DNA from: Aestuariivivens insulae
GTDB lineage: Bacteria > Bacteroidota > Bacteroidia > Flavobacteriales > Flavobacteriaceae
Assembly (NCBI RefSeq): GCF_022662195.1
Contig: NZ_JAKMCS010000013.1
Coordinates: 37,423-101,422, forward strand
Reading direction: 5' to 3'
DNA: 64,000 nucleotides
This document shows positions 35,411-43,140 of the stretch, piece by piece. Numbering within the stretch: position 1 is the first letter of the stretch; every line of letters starts with the position of its first letter. Made by a program: the position numbers and the translations under genes. Under the pieces are notes generated by a model. It did no database searches and was not told where the DNA came from. It saw nothing but the letters and a program-made list of their open reading frames with translations.

Positions 35411-37746
35411 TGCCAGCTTGTAACAATGAAAAATATTCATTATTGTTTTTTAAAGCTCTTTTGTTAGGGTGGTCATTCCCATTGTTATTATTTTCACAAG
35501 CAAGTAGTCCAGATACAAAAAAGCTTGTAGATGATTTACAAGTTTTGTCTAAACAAAAATCTTCAGACTTGGTTTATTTCCAAACCAGCAAAGGCATTTA
35601 TGAAACAGAAGAAGATGTATGGTTTAAAGGTTATGTGCTAAATCCTCAATCTTATACATTATCCGCTCAAAGTAAAACCCTATTCGTACAACTTATAAAT
35701 GACAAAACCCAACAAGCTGTTTGGGAAGAAAAATATGAAATAGAAAATGGCATTGTAGATGGGCATTTGTATTTACAGGATTCATTACAAGCTGGAGGCT
35801 ATACCCTAACAGCATATAGCCCCCATTCTTTTTATAAGAATACTTCTGAGTTTTACGCAGCAAGAAAATTAAGGGTAGTAAAAAAGATAACAGAAAATAG
35901 AATGGTAGTTGAGGTAACTAAGGACAGTGTTTTTGATTTTAAGATGTTTCCTGAAGGCGGGCACCTTGTTTCGGGCATACGAAACACCCTAGCATTTAAA
36001 GCTACTAATAGTAAATGTGAACCTGTAATAGTGTCAGGAACTTTGTTTGAGAACAATAAGCCTTTAATAGAATTCAAATCTGTACATGCAGGTATGGGGC
36101 GTTTTGTTTTTAAACCTGATATTAATAAAACATATTATGTAGAAATTTCTAATCCAAAATCCACCAAGCGATACAGCATACCCAAAATACAAACTAAAGG
36201 TATGTCTATGCAACTTGTTGGAAGTAACAAAGATTTTTTATTATTTAATATTGCGCAAAGTAAAGCATTAAAAGAAACCGTAATATACTTGAGGTTGCAA
36301 GTAAGAGGTGAAGTTTATAGTTTGGCTAAAACCAACTTAAATAGTCAGGTAAAAATAAGAGTTCCTTTAAAGGATGTACCTAAAGGCATTGCAGAAGTTA
36401 CCCTCTTTAATGCCAATTTTGAGCCTATTTGTGAACGATTGGTTTTTATAAAGCAGGATCAAAAATTATATATAAAAACAACACTCGATAAGAGCGAATA
36501 CAGCATCCGCGAAAAGGCAACTTTAAAAATACAAGTAACAGATGAACACCAACAACCGGTAGTAGCTCATTTGGGAGTTAGTATTTACGATAAAATCTAC
36601 AAAAACCCAAAAGACGCAAAAAACATTGTTACGCATTATCATTTAACCACACAGTTAAAAGGAAAACTGTACAATCCTGCATACTACTTTGACTTAAAAA
36701 GCCAAAATAGAAAAGAAGCTCTGAATTTATTGCTGTTAACCCAAGGATGGCGGCGTTATGTTTGGAATGAAACCAATTTAAAAGAACAAAGCAAACCAAA
36801 ACAAATTGTTTTTGATGATATTAAAGGAAAGATAACATTACCTAAGAAACTTCAGAAAAAACCGCAGCAATCCTTACCCGCTTTAATAGCATACAATCCC
36901 CAAAATGAAGGACAGAAAAAAATTATTTTTGTGGACTCAACCAAAACATTTACCATTGAACCAAAGCATTTAAAAATGGGCAGGCAAGTATATTTAAAAT
37001 TATTGGCTTCCCAAAAACCAAAATACACCTTTAATATCAATGATTATGCCTTTAAAGCAATAAATGCTATAAGAAAAACAAAGGCGATAAATTATCCCTT
37101 AGTAGATAGAAATACTATAAAACCTGAAAAAGTGAAACCTTTTAAATATCCGTCAGATATTAAGGTTTTGGATGAAGTAATGGTAAAGGCAAAAAAACGA
37201 AAAGTACACCGTGATAAATATTTAGGAAAATTAGATAGTATTGCTAAATTAGAAATGACTACTGATTATGTGTGTAAAGAAAACATTCTAAATTGTCCAG
37301 TACACGGTCCTTTTGAAAAAGGCAATAAAAAACCTGTAGAAGGAAAAATCTATGGTATACATTGGAGGACTGTCTATGAGGAACATGGAGGACCACCTCC
37401 CAGTGGTATTATACCTAAACATCCTCCTTATAAATATCCCGTATTAACAGATGAATATTTGATGTCTAGGTTTAATCTACTTAGAGTTAAAGGCTATTAT
37501 GGAAAAAGAGAGTTTTACCAACCTGTTTATGATAATGAGAAAAGTATTGAAGATCCTTTTCCAGATTATCGTAACACTCTGTATTGGAATCCATCAGTTA
37601 TTACAAATGAAAAAGGAGTGGCGACTCTAGAGTTTTTTTGTTCAGATATTAATACTAATTTCATTGGAAATATAGAGGGGGTTGGTGGTAATGGATTGTT
37701 AGGCAATGTATTATTTGAATTTTTTATAACTAAATTAACTGACTAA
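35410..37746 (+). CDS. Exported MG2-domain (macroglobulin-like) envelope protein
   Basis: 778 residues. N-terminal signal with a hydrophobic core (LLLGWSFPLLLFSQ) after a short Cys-containing lead. The segment VYFQTSKGIYETEEDVWFKG opens an MG2-like domain also present in large Bacteroidota TonB-plug proteins. Later beta-sandwich units (EATLKIQVTDEHQQPVVAHL type) follow, then DEVMVKAKKRKVHRDKYLG and a closing beta domain (YWNPSVITNEKGVATLEFFC). It is shorter than relatives that end in a plug domain. Role unknown; coupling to TlpA suggests shared envelope work, perhaps needing disulfide formation. Confidence 0.8.
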   Translation: MPACNNEKYSLLFFKALLLGWSFPLLLFSQASSPDTKKLVDDLQVLSKQKSSDLVYFQTSKGIYETEEDVWFKGYVLNPQSYTLSAQSKTLFVQLINDKTQQAVWEEKYEIENGIVDGHLYLQDSLQAGGYTLTAYSPHSFYKNTSEFYAARKLRVVKKITENRMVVEVTKDSVFDFKMFPEGGHLVSGIRNTLAFKATNSKCEPVIVSGTLFENNKPLIEFKSVHAGMGRFVFKPDINKTYYVEISNPKSTKRYSIPKIQTKGMSMQLVGSNKDFLLFNIAQSKALKETVIYLRLQVRGEVYSLAKTNLNSQVKIRVPLKDVPKGIAEVTLFNANFEPICERLVFIKQDQKLYIKTTLDKSEYSIREKATLKIQVTDEHQQPVVAHLGVSIYDKIYKNPKDAKNIVTHYHLTTQLKGKLYNPAYYFDLKSQNRKEALNLLLLTQGWRRYVWNETNLKEQSKPKQIVFDDIKGKITLPKKLQKKPQQSLPALIAYNPQNEGQKKIIFVDSTKTFTIEPKHLKMGRQVYLKLLASQKPKYTFNINDYAFKAINAIRKTKAINYPLVDRNTIKPEKVKPFKYPSDIKVLDEVMVKAKKRKVHRDKYLGKLDSIAKLEMTTDYVCKENILNCPVHGPFEKGNKKPVEGKIYGIHWRTVYEEHGGPPPSGIIPKHPPYKYPVLTDEYLMSRFNLLRVKGYYGKREFYQPVYDNEKSIEDPFPDYRNTLYWNPSVITNEKGVATLEFFCSDINTNFIGNIEGVGGNGLLGNVLFEFFITKLTD

Positions 37747-37771
37747 GAAACATGTGCATACGAAAAATCCT

Positions 37772-37900
37772 GCTTGTAACACCTAAAATTAATTGCTCAT
37801 GTATGCCTAATTATGAAAATCCTCACAGATTTTCTATTCGATCTGTATTTGCTAAATTAAGTGCTTAAACCACGCAACTAATCTTATACATAAACGTTAG
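37772..37900 (+). repeat. attC-like hairpin repeat B
   Basis: Same layout as repeat A: GCTTGTAAC at 37772-37780, TTAATTGC (37789-37796) against GCAACTAA, hairpin GAAAATC-CTCACA-GATTTTC, TTTGCTAAATTAAGTGCTTA, and right end TAAACGTTAG. The TTGTAAC at its left is the exact reverse complement of GTTACAA at 34303-34309, the first bases of the same TlpA/MG2 segment, as expected for a circularising gene cassette. Confidence 0.75.
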
Positions 37901-37942
37901 CTGTAAGTATTAACCTCCTAAGAGAAATTAAATAAATTTACC

Positions 37943-38317
37943 ATGATGAAAAAGAACTTTAACGATTTAGCACTTTTAATATTAAGAGTTGGCTTTGGTG
38001 GCTTTATGCTTACCCATGGCATTCCAAAAATAAGTATGTTATCAAACCCTTCCGATTTTGGTGACCCAATAGGTGTTGGCGCTACAATATCCTTAATTTT
38101 AGCACTTATTGGAGAAGTTGTCGCACCAATGCTATTAATTATAGGCTTTAAAACAAAATGGGCTGCAATTCCTGCTGCAATTACTATGTTTGTTGCTGCA
38201 TTTATAGTACATGCCAAAGACGATTTAGCTACCAAAGAACATGCTATATTGTTTTTTATAGCCTTTGTTGTGATGTTTCTAGCAGGAGCTGGAAAATATT
38301 CAGTTGATAAAGCATAA
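37943..38317 (+). CDS. DoxX-family membrane protein
   Basis: 124 residues with four transmembrane helices. The DoxX pattern is LALLILRVGFGGFMLTHGIP, GVGATISLILALIGEVVAPM, LIIGFKTKWAAIPAAITMFV and a last helix ending in FLAGAGKYSVDK. Members are small inner-membrane proteins associated with quinone or thiol redox; the reaction is not known. It sits behind hairpin repeat B and ends in its own terminator. No other gene appears coupled to it. Confidence 0.93.
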   Translation: MMKKNFNDLALLILRVGFGGFMLTHGIPKISMLSNPSDFGDPIGVGATISLILALIGEVVAPMLLIIGFKTKWAAIPAAITMFVAAFIVHAKDDLATKEHAILFFIAFVVMFLAGAGKYSVDKA

Positions 38318-38388
38318 TAAGTTTTGTAGTGTTAATGAAGGTTCGGAATTTATTGAAACTATAAATAATGGTGAAAATAAGACATAAT

Positions 38389-38415
38389 TAAGCCCTTAAA
38401 AGGGCTTATATTTTC
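38389..38415 (+). terminator. Rho-independent terminator after DoxX
   Basis: TAAGCCCT-TAAA-AGGGCTTA (38389-38408), followed by TATTTTC. It lies about 70 bp past the DoxX stop. The rest of the 387-bp gap 38318-38704 holds the right copy of the GNAT-derived repeat and no intact gene. Confidence 0.8.
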
Positions 38416-38478
38416 TCATGTAAATTCCTTGCGGCCAAAAATCATGGGGCTTAAAAAGACGTAAAATGTATTGTAGGG

Positions 38479-38672
38479 AGGCTTTAAAACCAGGCGAACC
38501 CTTAGCTTTTGGAAGATTAGCTGTTAAACAATATGGTCTCCACTTTCTTATTATTTTAAAACCACCTTCTAAATCTGTAAATTCTTTTTGAATTGTAAGA
38601 ATATTAATTATATTTATCAGGTAAATACAATGGAAATAAACGGAATTGTGTTTATTGACTAGTTGTGCTACA
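38479..38672. repeat. Right copy of the long diverged direct repeat
   Basis: Aligns with 33302-33490 over about 190 bp, with scattered substitutions and small indels, and includes both the GNAT 3' remnant and its downstream spacer. Similarity stops just after the shared GTGTTTATTGACTAGTTGTG. Confidence 0.9.
38480..38527 (+). pseudogene. GNAT acetyltransferase 3' remnant
   Basis: The frame reads GFKTRRTLSFWKISC then stop, against GFKTRRTFSFWKISS in the intact gene at 32669-33349. Only the last 15 codons survive; nothing upstream matches. The substitutions show this is not a recent exact duplication but a homologue or an old copy. Confidence 0.9.
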
Positions 38673-38704
38673 TATGACCAACATTGATAATTTGAACTAA
38701 TAAT

Positions 38705-39073
38705 TTGAGAAAGTATATAAAATATCTGATTTCCTTCCTTCTGATTTTCGGTCTGACCGTTAACGATGGTTCTATATTTTCACAAACTAATTCTTCAAAC
38801 TACTATCAAGTTTCACGAATACATTCCAGAAAAGAATTTAGACATAAATATTCGGGATTATATGTTTACGGCAGACCGCTTCTAACAGAAAGAATATTTG
38901 TTAAGCTGATTTCATATCTCAATCTTCGAGATGTTTTTAGTGTTCAAATTACAAGAGTTTTAAATTTACAAATTGAAAAGTACCAAAAAATAACTTCAAA
39001 AATAGCTCGATACGTTTTCCTGAATAAAACATTCGTGTCCAGCAATCAATATCCAGGTTTATACATAGCATAG
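38705..39073 (+). CDS. Small exported protein of unknown function
   Basis: 122 residues from TTG at 38705; an in-frame TGA twelve bases upstream leaves no ATG choice. A signal peptide (IKYLISFLLIFGLTVNDGSIF) is followed by SSNYYQVSRIHSRKEFRHKY and a basic, hydrophobic second half (RIFVKLISYLNLRDVFSVQI, TRVLNLQIEKYQKITSKIAR). I do not recognise a family. It is within the accessory segment, right after the diverged GNAT repeat, and 80 bp before another small ORF. Coding status is supported by the signal peptide and length only. Confidence 0.55.
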   Translation: MRKYIKYLISFLLIFGLTVNDGSIFSQTNSSNYYQVSRIHSRKEFRHKYSGLYVYGRPLLTERIFVKLISYLNLRDVFSVQITRVLNLQIEKYQKITSKIARYVFLNKTFVSSNQYPGLYIA

Positions 39074-39153
39074 AATAAATTTTCATTCTGTGTGAATGTG
39101 CACTTTGCTGCATAAATGATAAAACAAATGTCAAACCATTTATCATTACTAAA

Positions 39154-39330
39154 ATGTATAAACAAAAGAATAAAACCTATTTGGAGAAATCCAAACATTT
39201 CTTCCATTCTATAAAAAGATCGTTTATTTTAATCATTACCGCAGTTATGCTTGGAATGTCCAATGCAATGTATGATGAAGATAAAATGATTGATGGAAAG
39301 CAAAATCATACCGAACAAAAACATAAATAG
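39154..39330 (+). CDS. 58-residue single-helix membrane protein, unknown
   Basis: ATG at 39154, stop TAG at 39328. The sequence starts MYKQKNKTYLEKSKHFFHSI, has one hydrophobic helix (SFILIITAVMLGMSNAMY) and a polar tail ending in HTEQKHK. The positive-inside bias predicts a cytoplasmic N-terminus. No known domain. It is 80 bp behind the preceding small exported gene and may share its transcript. Confidence 0.5.
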   Translation: MYKQKNKTYLEKSKHFFHSIKRSFILIITAVMLGMSNAMYDEDKMIDGKQNHTEQKHK

Positions 39331-39397
39331 ATTAAATAATAACAGTTAAATACGTTGCGCAACATCGTATAAGATTAGCTACAATTAAAACAAACAA

Positions 39398-40032
39398 ATG
39401 GAAACAGAAAACATTTCACGAATATTAATTCTCACTCACGTTGGATTTGGCAGTCTCGCTTTATTATCAGGGCAATTTCAATCATTGCTAAAAAGGGAGA
39501 TTTTTTACATAAGAGATCAGGTAAAATATTTTATTACGCATTACTTACATCTGCATTACTATCTCTTATTGTGTCCCTAATACCAACCCACCGAAGTCCA
39601 TTTCTATTCTGCCTTGGATTATTCAGTTTATACTTTATTATTGGTGGTTATAGAAGTCTAGCATTTAAGAAAAAAGGCGTGTCATTTCGGTTTGATAAAA
39701 TCATTGCCTATTTTATAATACTTGTAGGAATTGCGATGATGACATATCCTATTCTATTAAATGGCAAAATAAACCCTGTTCTATTCGTTTTTGGAGCGGT
39801 TAGTATATTATTTGGTGTTATTGATCTTTTATTTTTTCAAAACTTAAATAGAACTAGAGAAAATTGGTTAAATATACATTTGTCCAAAATGATAAGTGGT
39901 TACGTCGCAACAGTGACAGCATTTGTAGTTAATCAATGGGCTCTTGGGATTTGGGGTTGGTTTATACCAACAATTTTCGGGAATATTTATTTGATTTATT
40001 GGTTGATTAAATTAAATAGAAAAAAACTGTAG
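39398..40032 (+). pseudogene. Multi-spanning membrane protein disrupted by a frameshift
   Basis: From ATG 39398 the frame reads ISRILILTHVGFGSLALLSG, then shifts: past about 39472 the continuation lies in another frame (ISIIAKKGDFLHKRSGKIFY, YALLTSALLSLIVSLIPTHR) and runs on to 40032. One lost G in the GGG at 39470-39472 would explain it, giving LLSGAISIIAKKG. Rejoined, it is about 211 residues with six or seven membrane helices, of the DUF2306-like type. It could be a real pseudogene or a sequencing error. It ends one base before hairpin repeat C. Confidence 0.8.
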
Positions 40033-40033
40033 T

Positions 40034-40164
40034 TAAGCCGTGTATAATTAATTGCTTTGGCAAGTGATTATTTGGAAAATTCCTTCGGAATTTTCTCTGG
40101 CAAGTTTTTGTTTACTAAATTACAGGCTAAACCACGCAACTAACCATACACGAACACGTTAAAC
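40034..40164 (+). repeat. attC-like hairpin repeat C
   Basis: CGTGTAT (40039-40045) pairs with ATACACG (40146-40152); inside are TTAATTGC against GCAACTAA, and the hairpin GAAAATTCC-TTC-GGAATTTTC (40075-40095). It ends ACACGTTAAAC, where GTTAAAC fits the attC core GTTRRRY. It shares the ACTAAATTA and ACCACGCAACTAA blocks with repeats A and B. Confidence 0.75.
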
Positions 40165-40210
40165 GGAACTATGAAAAAAACACTCCTAATTAAAACTACA
40201 GTTAATTGAA

Positions 40211-40792
40211 ATGAATATAGAAAAGATACTTATTGAAATTGGAGAAGTCTACTCACCATTAACTTATGAATGTCATCAGGAATTCATTGCAAATTCAAAA
40301 TTTGTTACCTTCAAAAAAGGTGATATTATAGTTAGGGAAGGGCAATATTCCAAAAAAGCATATTTAATTATTGAAGGTTGTGCAAGAGCTTATTATTTGA
40401 AAGATGGAAAAGATATTTCTGATTGGTTTACGTTTGAAAATCAGTTTATGGCTTCCATTGTAAGTTTCTTTAGTAATCAGCCCAGTCCACATTATGTAGA
40501 GTTTGTAGAAGAATCGAAAGTCCTTGAGTTTTCAAAAGAAACAGTAGACCTATTATCAAAGAATTTCCACGATTTTGAACGATTTATTAGTAAAGTAGTT
40601 ACAGAAACTATGCTGGGACTTTGCGAAAGGTTGCACACCATTCAATTCTCAAAAGCAGAAGAAAGATATCAAAACTTAATAAGTATTTATCCAGACATTA
40701 CTCAACGAATACCACTTACCCATATTGCTTCTTATTTAGGAATTACACTTGAAACACTTAGTCGAATTCGCAACCCTAAAGTTCGAATTTGA
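40211..40792 (+). CDS. Crp/Fnr-family transcriptional regulator
   Basis: 193 residues. N-terminal cNMP-like beta roll (KFVTFKKGDIIVREGQYSKK, AYLIIEGCARAYYLKDGKDI, SDWFTFENQFMASIVSF) and C-terminal HTH (IPLTHIASYLGITLETLSRI). The phosphate-binding cassette of true cAMP binders is missing, so the signal is unknown. It stands 55 bp ahead of four closely spaced genes for small membrane proteins and an NAD(P)H oxidoreductase, which it may control. Located after hairpin repeat C. Confidence 0.9.
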   Translation: MNIEKILIEIGEVYSPLTYECHQEFIANSKFVTFKKGDIIVREGQYSKKAYLIIEGCARAYYLKDGKDISDWFTFENQFMASIVSFFSNQPSPHYVEFVEESKVLEFSKETVDLLSKNFHDFERFISKVVTETMLGLCERLHTIQFSKAEERYQNLISIYPDITQRIPLTHIASYLGITLETLSRIRNPKVRI

Positions 40793-40847
40793 TTTATATC
40801 AAATGATAAACCTCCCATTAAAATGACCTTTGTAAAAAAAATTAAAA

Positions 40848-41174
40848 ATGGGAGAATTCAAGAATCAACAAAAATCAATTTTTGGAACGTGGTGGGAACC
40901 TATTAGAAAATGGTTTTACCCAGCGTGGTTAGTTTACGAAACCTCAATTCGTTTCTATGACTATGCTCTATCGGTGTACAGTTACTTTATTGAGCAACAA
41001 GATAATATTGGAGAAGTTATCACTCAAGTTTTAGCAATCACTTGCGGTTTAACAACTTTCTTAATCTGCATATTCTATGTAACTCTTCCCGTCAGTATTA
41101 TCTTATACAAGTTTTTCAAAGATGATAAACCAATAGTCAATCCATTTATACATAAAATCAAAAAATACTTTTAA
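40848..41174 (+). CDS. Small membrane protein, unknown family
   Basis: 108 residues with two hydrophobic segments: around residues 25-48 (WFYPAWLVYETSIRFYDYAL) and 66-92 (LAITCGLTTFLICIFYVTLP). No motif recognised. An AAATG-rich leader gives no clear ribosome site. It heads a tight run of four genes (gaps 5, 9 and 12 bp), so cotranscription is very likely. Confidence 0.65.
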   Translation: MGEFKNQQKSIFGTWWEPIRKWFYPAWLVYETSIRFYDYALSVYSYFIEQQDNIGEVITQVLAITCGLTTFLICIFYVTLPVSIILYKFFKDDKPIVNPFIHKIKKYF

Positions 41175-41179
41175 AAACA

Positions 41180-41575
41180 ATGAAAACCATATACATCAAA
41201 ATAACAGGAATTGTAAACCTTTTTGGTCCTATACTTCACACTATAGGCGGACAAATAGAATTGGTTAACCCTTTATTAGATAGTAATATCAGTATTCAAC
41301 AAAAGAGAGAGTTAACGGGAGCGTGGCACATCGTCACTATCCTTTTATTTTTGACTTCTTACATCATATTAAGAATTGGATTTAAAAAAGATAGTACTCA
41401 AGAAAAAGAACTACTTAAGCCAATAGCTATTCTTTACATTTTATCGGGAATCCCATTTATAATTACCAGTTATATTTATGGGGTCTATGCACTTCAGTGG
41501 ATATTGATAATGCCTATTGGTTTTCTGCCTTTAATGGGTTTACAAAAAGCGTCTTCTAATAAACAAAATCTTTAA
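41180..41575 (+). CDS. Four-helix membrane protein, unknown family
   Basis: 131 residues with about four transmembrane helices (IKITGIVNLFGPILHTIGG, WHIVTILLFLTSYIILRIGF, IAILYILSGIPFIITSYIYG, and LQWILIMPIGFLPLMGL). No catalytic motif. Small hydrophobic proteins of this shape are often annotated only as hypothetical. It starts 5 bp after the preceding gene. Confidence 0.7.
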   Translation: MKTIYIKITGIVNLFGPILHTIGGQIELVNPLLDSNISIQQKRELTGAWHIVTILLFLTSYIILRIGFKKDSTQEKELLKPIAILYILSGIPFIITSYIYGVYALQWILIMPIGFLPLMGLQKASSNKQNL

Positions 41576-41584
41576 AAATTTCTT

Positions 41585-41977
41585 ATGAATCAATATTTAT
41601 GGATTGCTGGAGTTCTATGCTTTTTATTAGGATTAGTCCACTCAATCCTTGGCGAAATTTTAATTTTTAGAAATAAAAAGAAGCATAATAAAATTGTTCC
41701 TACAATCGTAACATCCAAATTGAAAGAAAGGCAACTTAGGATTATTTGGGCTACTTGGTATTTAACGCCATTCTTTGGTGGGAGTATCGGTGTTATGCTT
41801 ATCAAAATTGGAACAAAGCAGGCCGAAATGAGTGCTTATTTGATGCAATCTATAATTACTGCCATAACTATTACAATGCTCAGCGCTTCCTTTCTTGTTT
41901 TCATCGCAACAAAAGGTAAACATCTTGGATGGGTGATTTTATTAGTAATTGGAATCTTAAACCTGTTAGCACTTTAA
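41585..41977 (+). CDS. Four-helix membrane protein, unknown family
   Basis: 130 residues with about four transmembrane helices (YLWIAGVLCFLLGLVHSILG, a His and Glu conserved-looking pair there, then IIWATWYLTPFFGGSIGVML, SIITAITITMLSASFLVF, and GWVILLVIGILNLLAL). Not recognised as a named family. It lies 9 bp downstream of the previous membrane protein and 12 bp upstream of the oxidoreductase. Confidence 0.7.
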   Translation: MNQYLWIAGVLCFLLGLVHSILGEILIFRNKKKHNKIVPTIVTSKLKERQLRIIWATWYLTPFFGGSIGVMLIKIGTKQAEMSAYLMQSIITAITITMLSASFLVFIATKGKHLGWVILLVIGILNLLAL

Positions 41978-41989
41978 AATAAGACATAA

Positions 41990-42571
41990 ATGAACAAACG
42001 AATAGCTTTAATAATAGGTCATCCAGATAAAGAAAGTTACAACTATGCATTAGCGAGAGCCTATAAAAAAGGTGTAGAGGCGTCAGGTTGTGAAATCCGA
42101 GAAATTATTATTCAAGATTTAGATTTTAATCCAAATCTTCAATTTGGTTATAGAAAAAGAACAGAACTTGAACCTGATTTGTTAAATAGTCAAGACATAT
42201 TAAAATGGGCAGACCATTTAGTTTGGGTCTATCCTGTTTGGTGGGGTTCAGTACCAGCAATAATGAAAGGTTTCTTAGATAGAGTGCTTCTTCCGGGATT
42301 TGCTTTTAGCAAAAGAAAAGATTCTATATGGTGGGACAAACATTTTTCAGGTAAAACCGCTAGAATCATCTGTACATTAGACCAACCCAGTTGGTACTAC
42401 AAGTTGTTTTATTCAAGCCCTAGTCACAAAGCAATGAAAAAATTAACAATGAACTTCATTGGAGTAAAAAAGGTAAGAATTACAACCATTGGCCCTATTA
42501 GACTGTCTAAACAAAAATTTAGAACAAAGTGGTTAAAAAAAATAGAAAGATTAGGTCGCTTAAGCAATTAA
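41990..42571 (+). CDS. NAD(P)H-dependent flavodoxin-fold oxidoreductase (NQO1/KefF/MdaB type)
   Basis: 193 residues. The opening ALIIGHPDKESYNYALARAY and the middle ADHLVWVYPVWWGSVPAIMK, then GFLDRVLLPGFAF, are characteristic of FMN/FAD-dependent quinone reductases. It reduces quinones or electrophiles with two electrons. It ends an operon with three membrane proteins behind a Crp-type regulator. KefF-like members regulate K+ efflux, but no kefC-like gene is present. Confidence 0.92.
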   Translation: MNKRIALIIGHPDKESYNYALARAYKKGVEASGCEIREIIIQDLDFNPNLQFGYRKRTELEPDLLNSQDILKWADHLVWVYPVWWGSVPAIMKGFLDRVLLPGFAFSKRKDSIWWDKHFSGKTARIICTLDQPSWYYKLFYSSPSHKAMKKLTMNFIGVKKVRITTIGPIRLSKQKFRTKWLKKIERLGRLSN

Positions 42572-42819
42572 ATATGAAAAACAGCGTATAGTAATAACGT
42601 TTGCCAACAATGTTAATCATTGCACAAGGCTCTAAAGCTTCTTTTTAAGGGGCTTTTATTTTTAGATACATTTCTAAAGGTCTTATCTGAAGTAACATTA
42701 AGGCAGTTAAACGAGAAACTAAATGATGCTTTGCTTGAGCACCACTTTTCACGGTTTTTGCTATGAATTTAAGGTGCTTTTTGAGGTCGTAGCCCATAGG
42801 GAAAAACCTTTAACAAGCT

Positions 42820-43062
42820 TTACCCCTTCAAAGTAGAAGGTGCAAAAATTAAAAACAAAATAAAACAACCAATAAAAAATAGTATTCCTAATCTTTTTAA
42901 TAGATTAAGAACTTTCTTTTCATCAGTCGAAAGGCTATACATCTTATTTATATCAAAGTTACTATTGGCCCAATAGTTAAATAATTCTTCATGTTTAGAT
43001 CTCAAAATCAATAATTTAGCTAATAAGGCTATTAATAATATTATAAGTAAGATCTTAATCAC
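42820..43062 (-). CDS. Small membrane protein of 80 residues, unknown
   Basis: GTG start at 43062, no ATG available nearby. Two hydrophobic helices at the ends (IKILLIILLIALLAKLLIL and LGILFFIGCFILFLIFAP) flank a polar loop (SKHEELFNYWANSNFDINKM). No known family. It is the only minus-strand gene in the accessory region and may belong to the parC side rather than to the island. Confidence 0.5.
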   Translation of the reverse strand: MIKILLIILLIALLAKLLILRSKHEELFNYWANSNFDINKMYSLSTDEKKVLNLLKRLGILFFIGCFILFLIFAPSTLKG

Positions 43063-43140
43063 GTAATTAAAATTCTTGTGTTAGCACTCATTTATACCGA
43101 GCGCTAGCAAAAGTTAGCAAGATTTTATACCAAACTTAGC

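Noticed and set aside
39345..39380. Additional attC-like repeat before the broken membrane gene
   Set aside because: GTTGCGCAAC and CGTATAAGATTAG resemble part of an arm, but too little remains to support a site.
42600..42680. Fourth attC-like repeat after the oxidoreductase (GCGTATAGTAATAACG)
   Set aside because: Only a left-arm-like fragment is present; the hairpin and the right end are missing.
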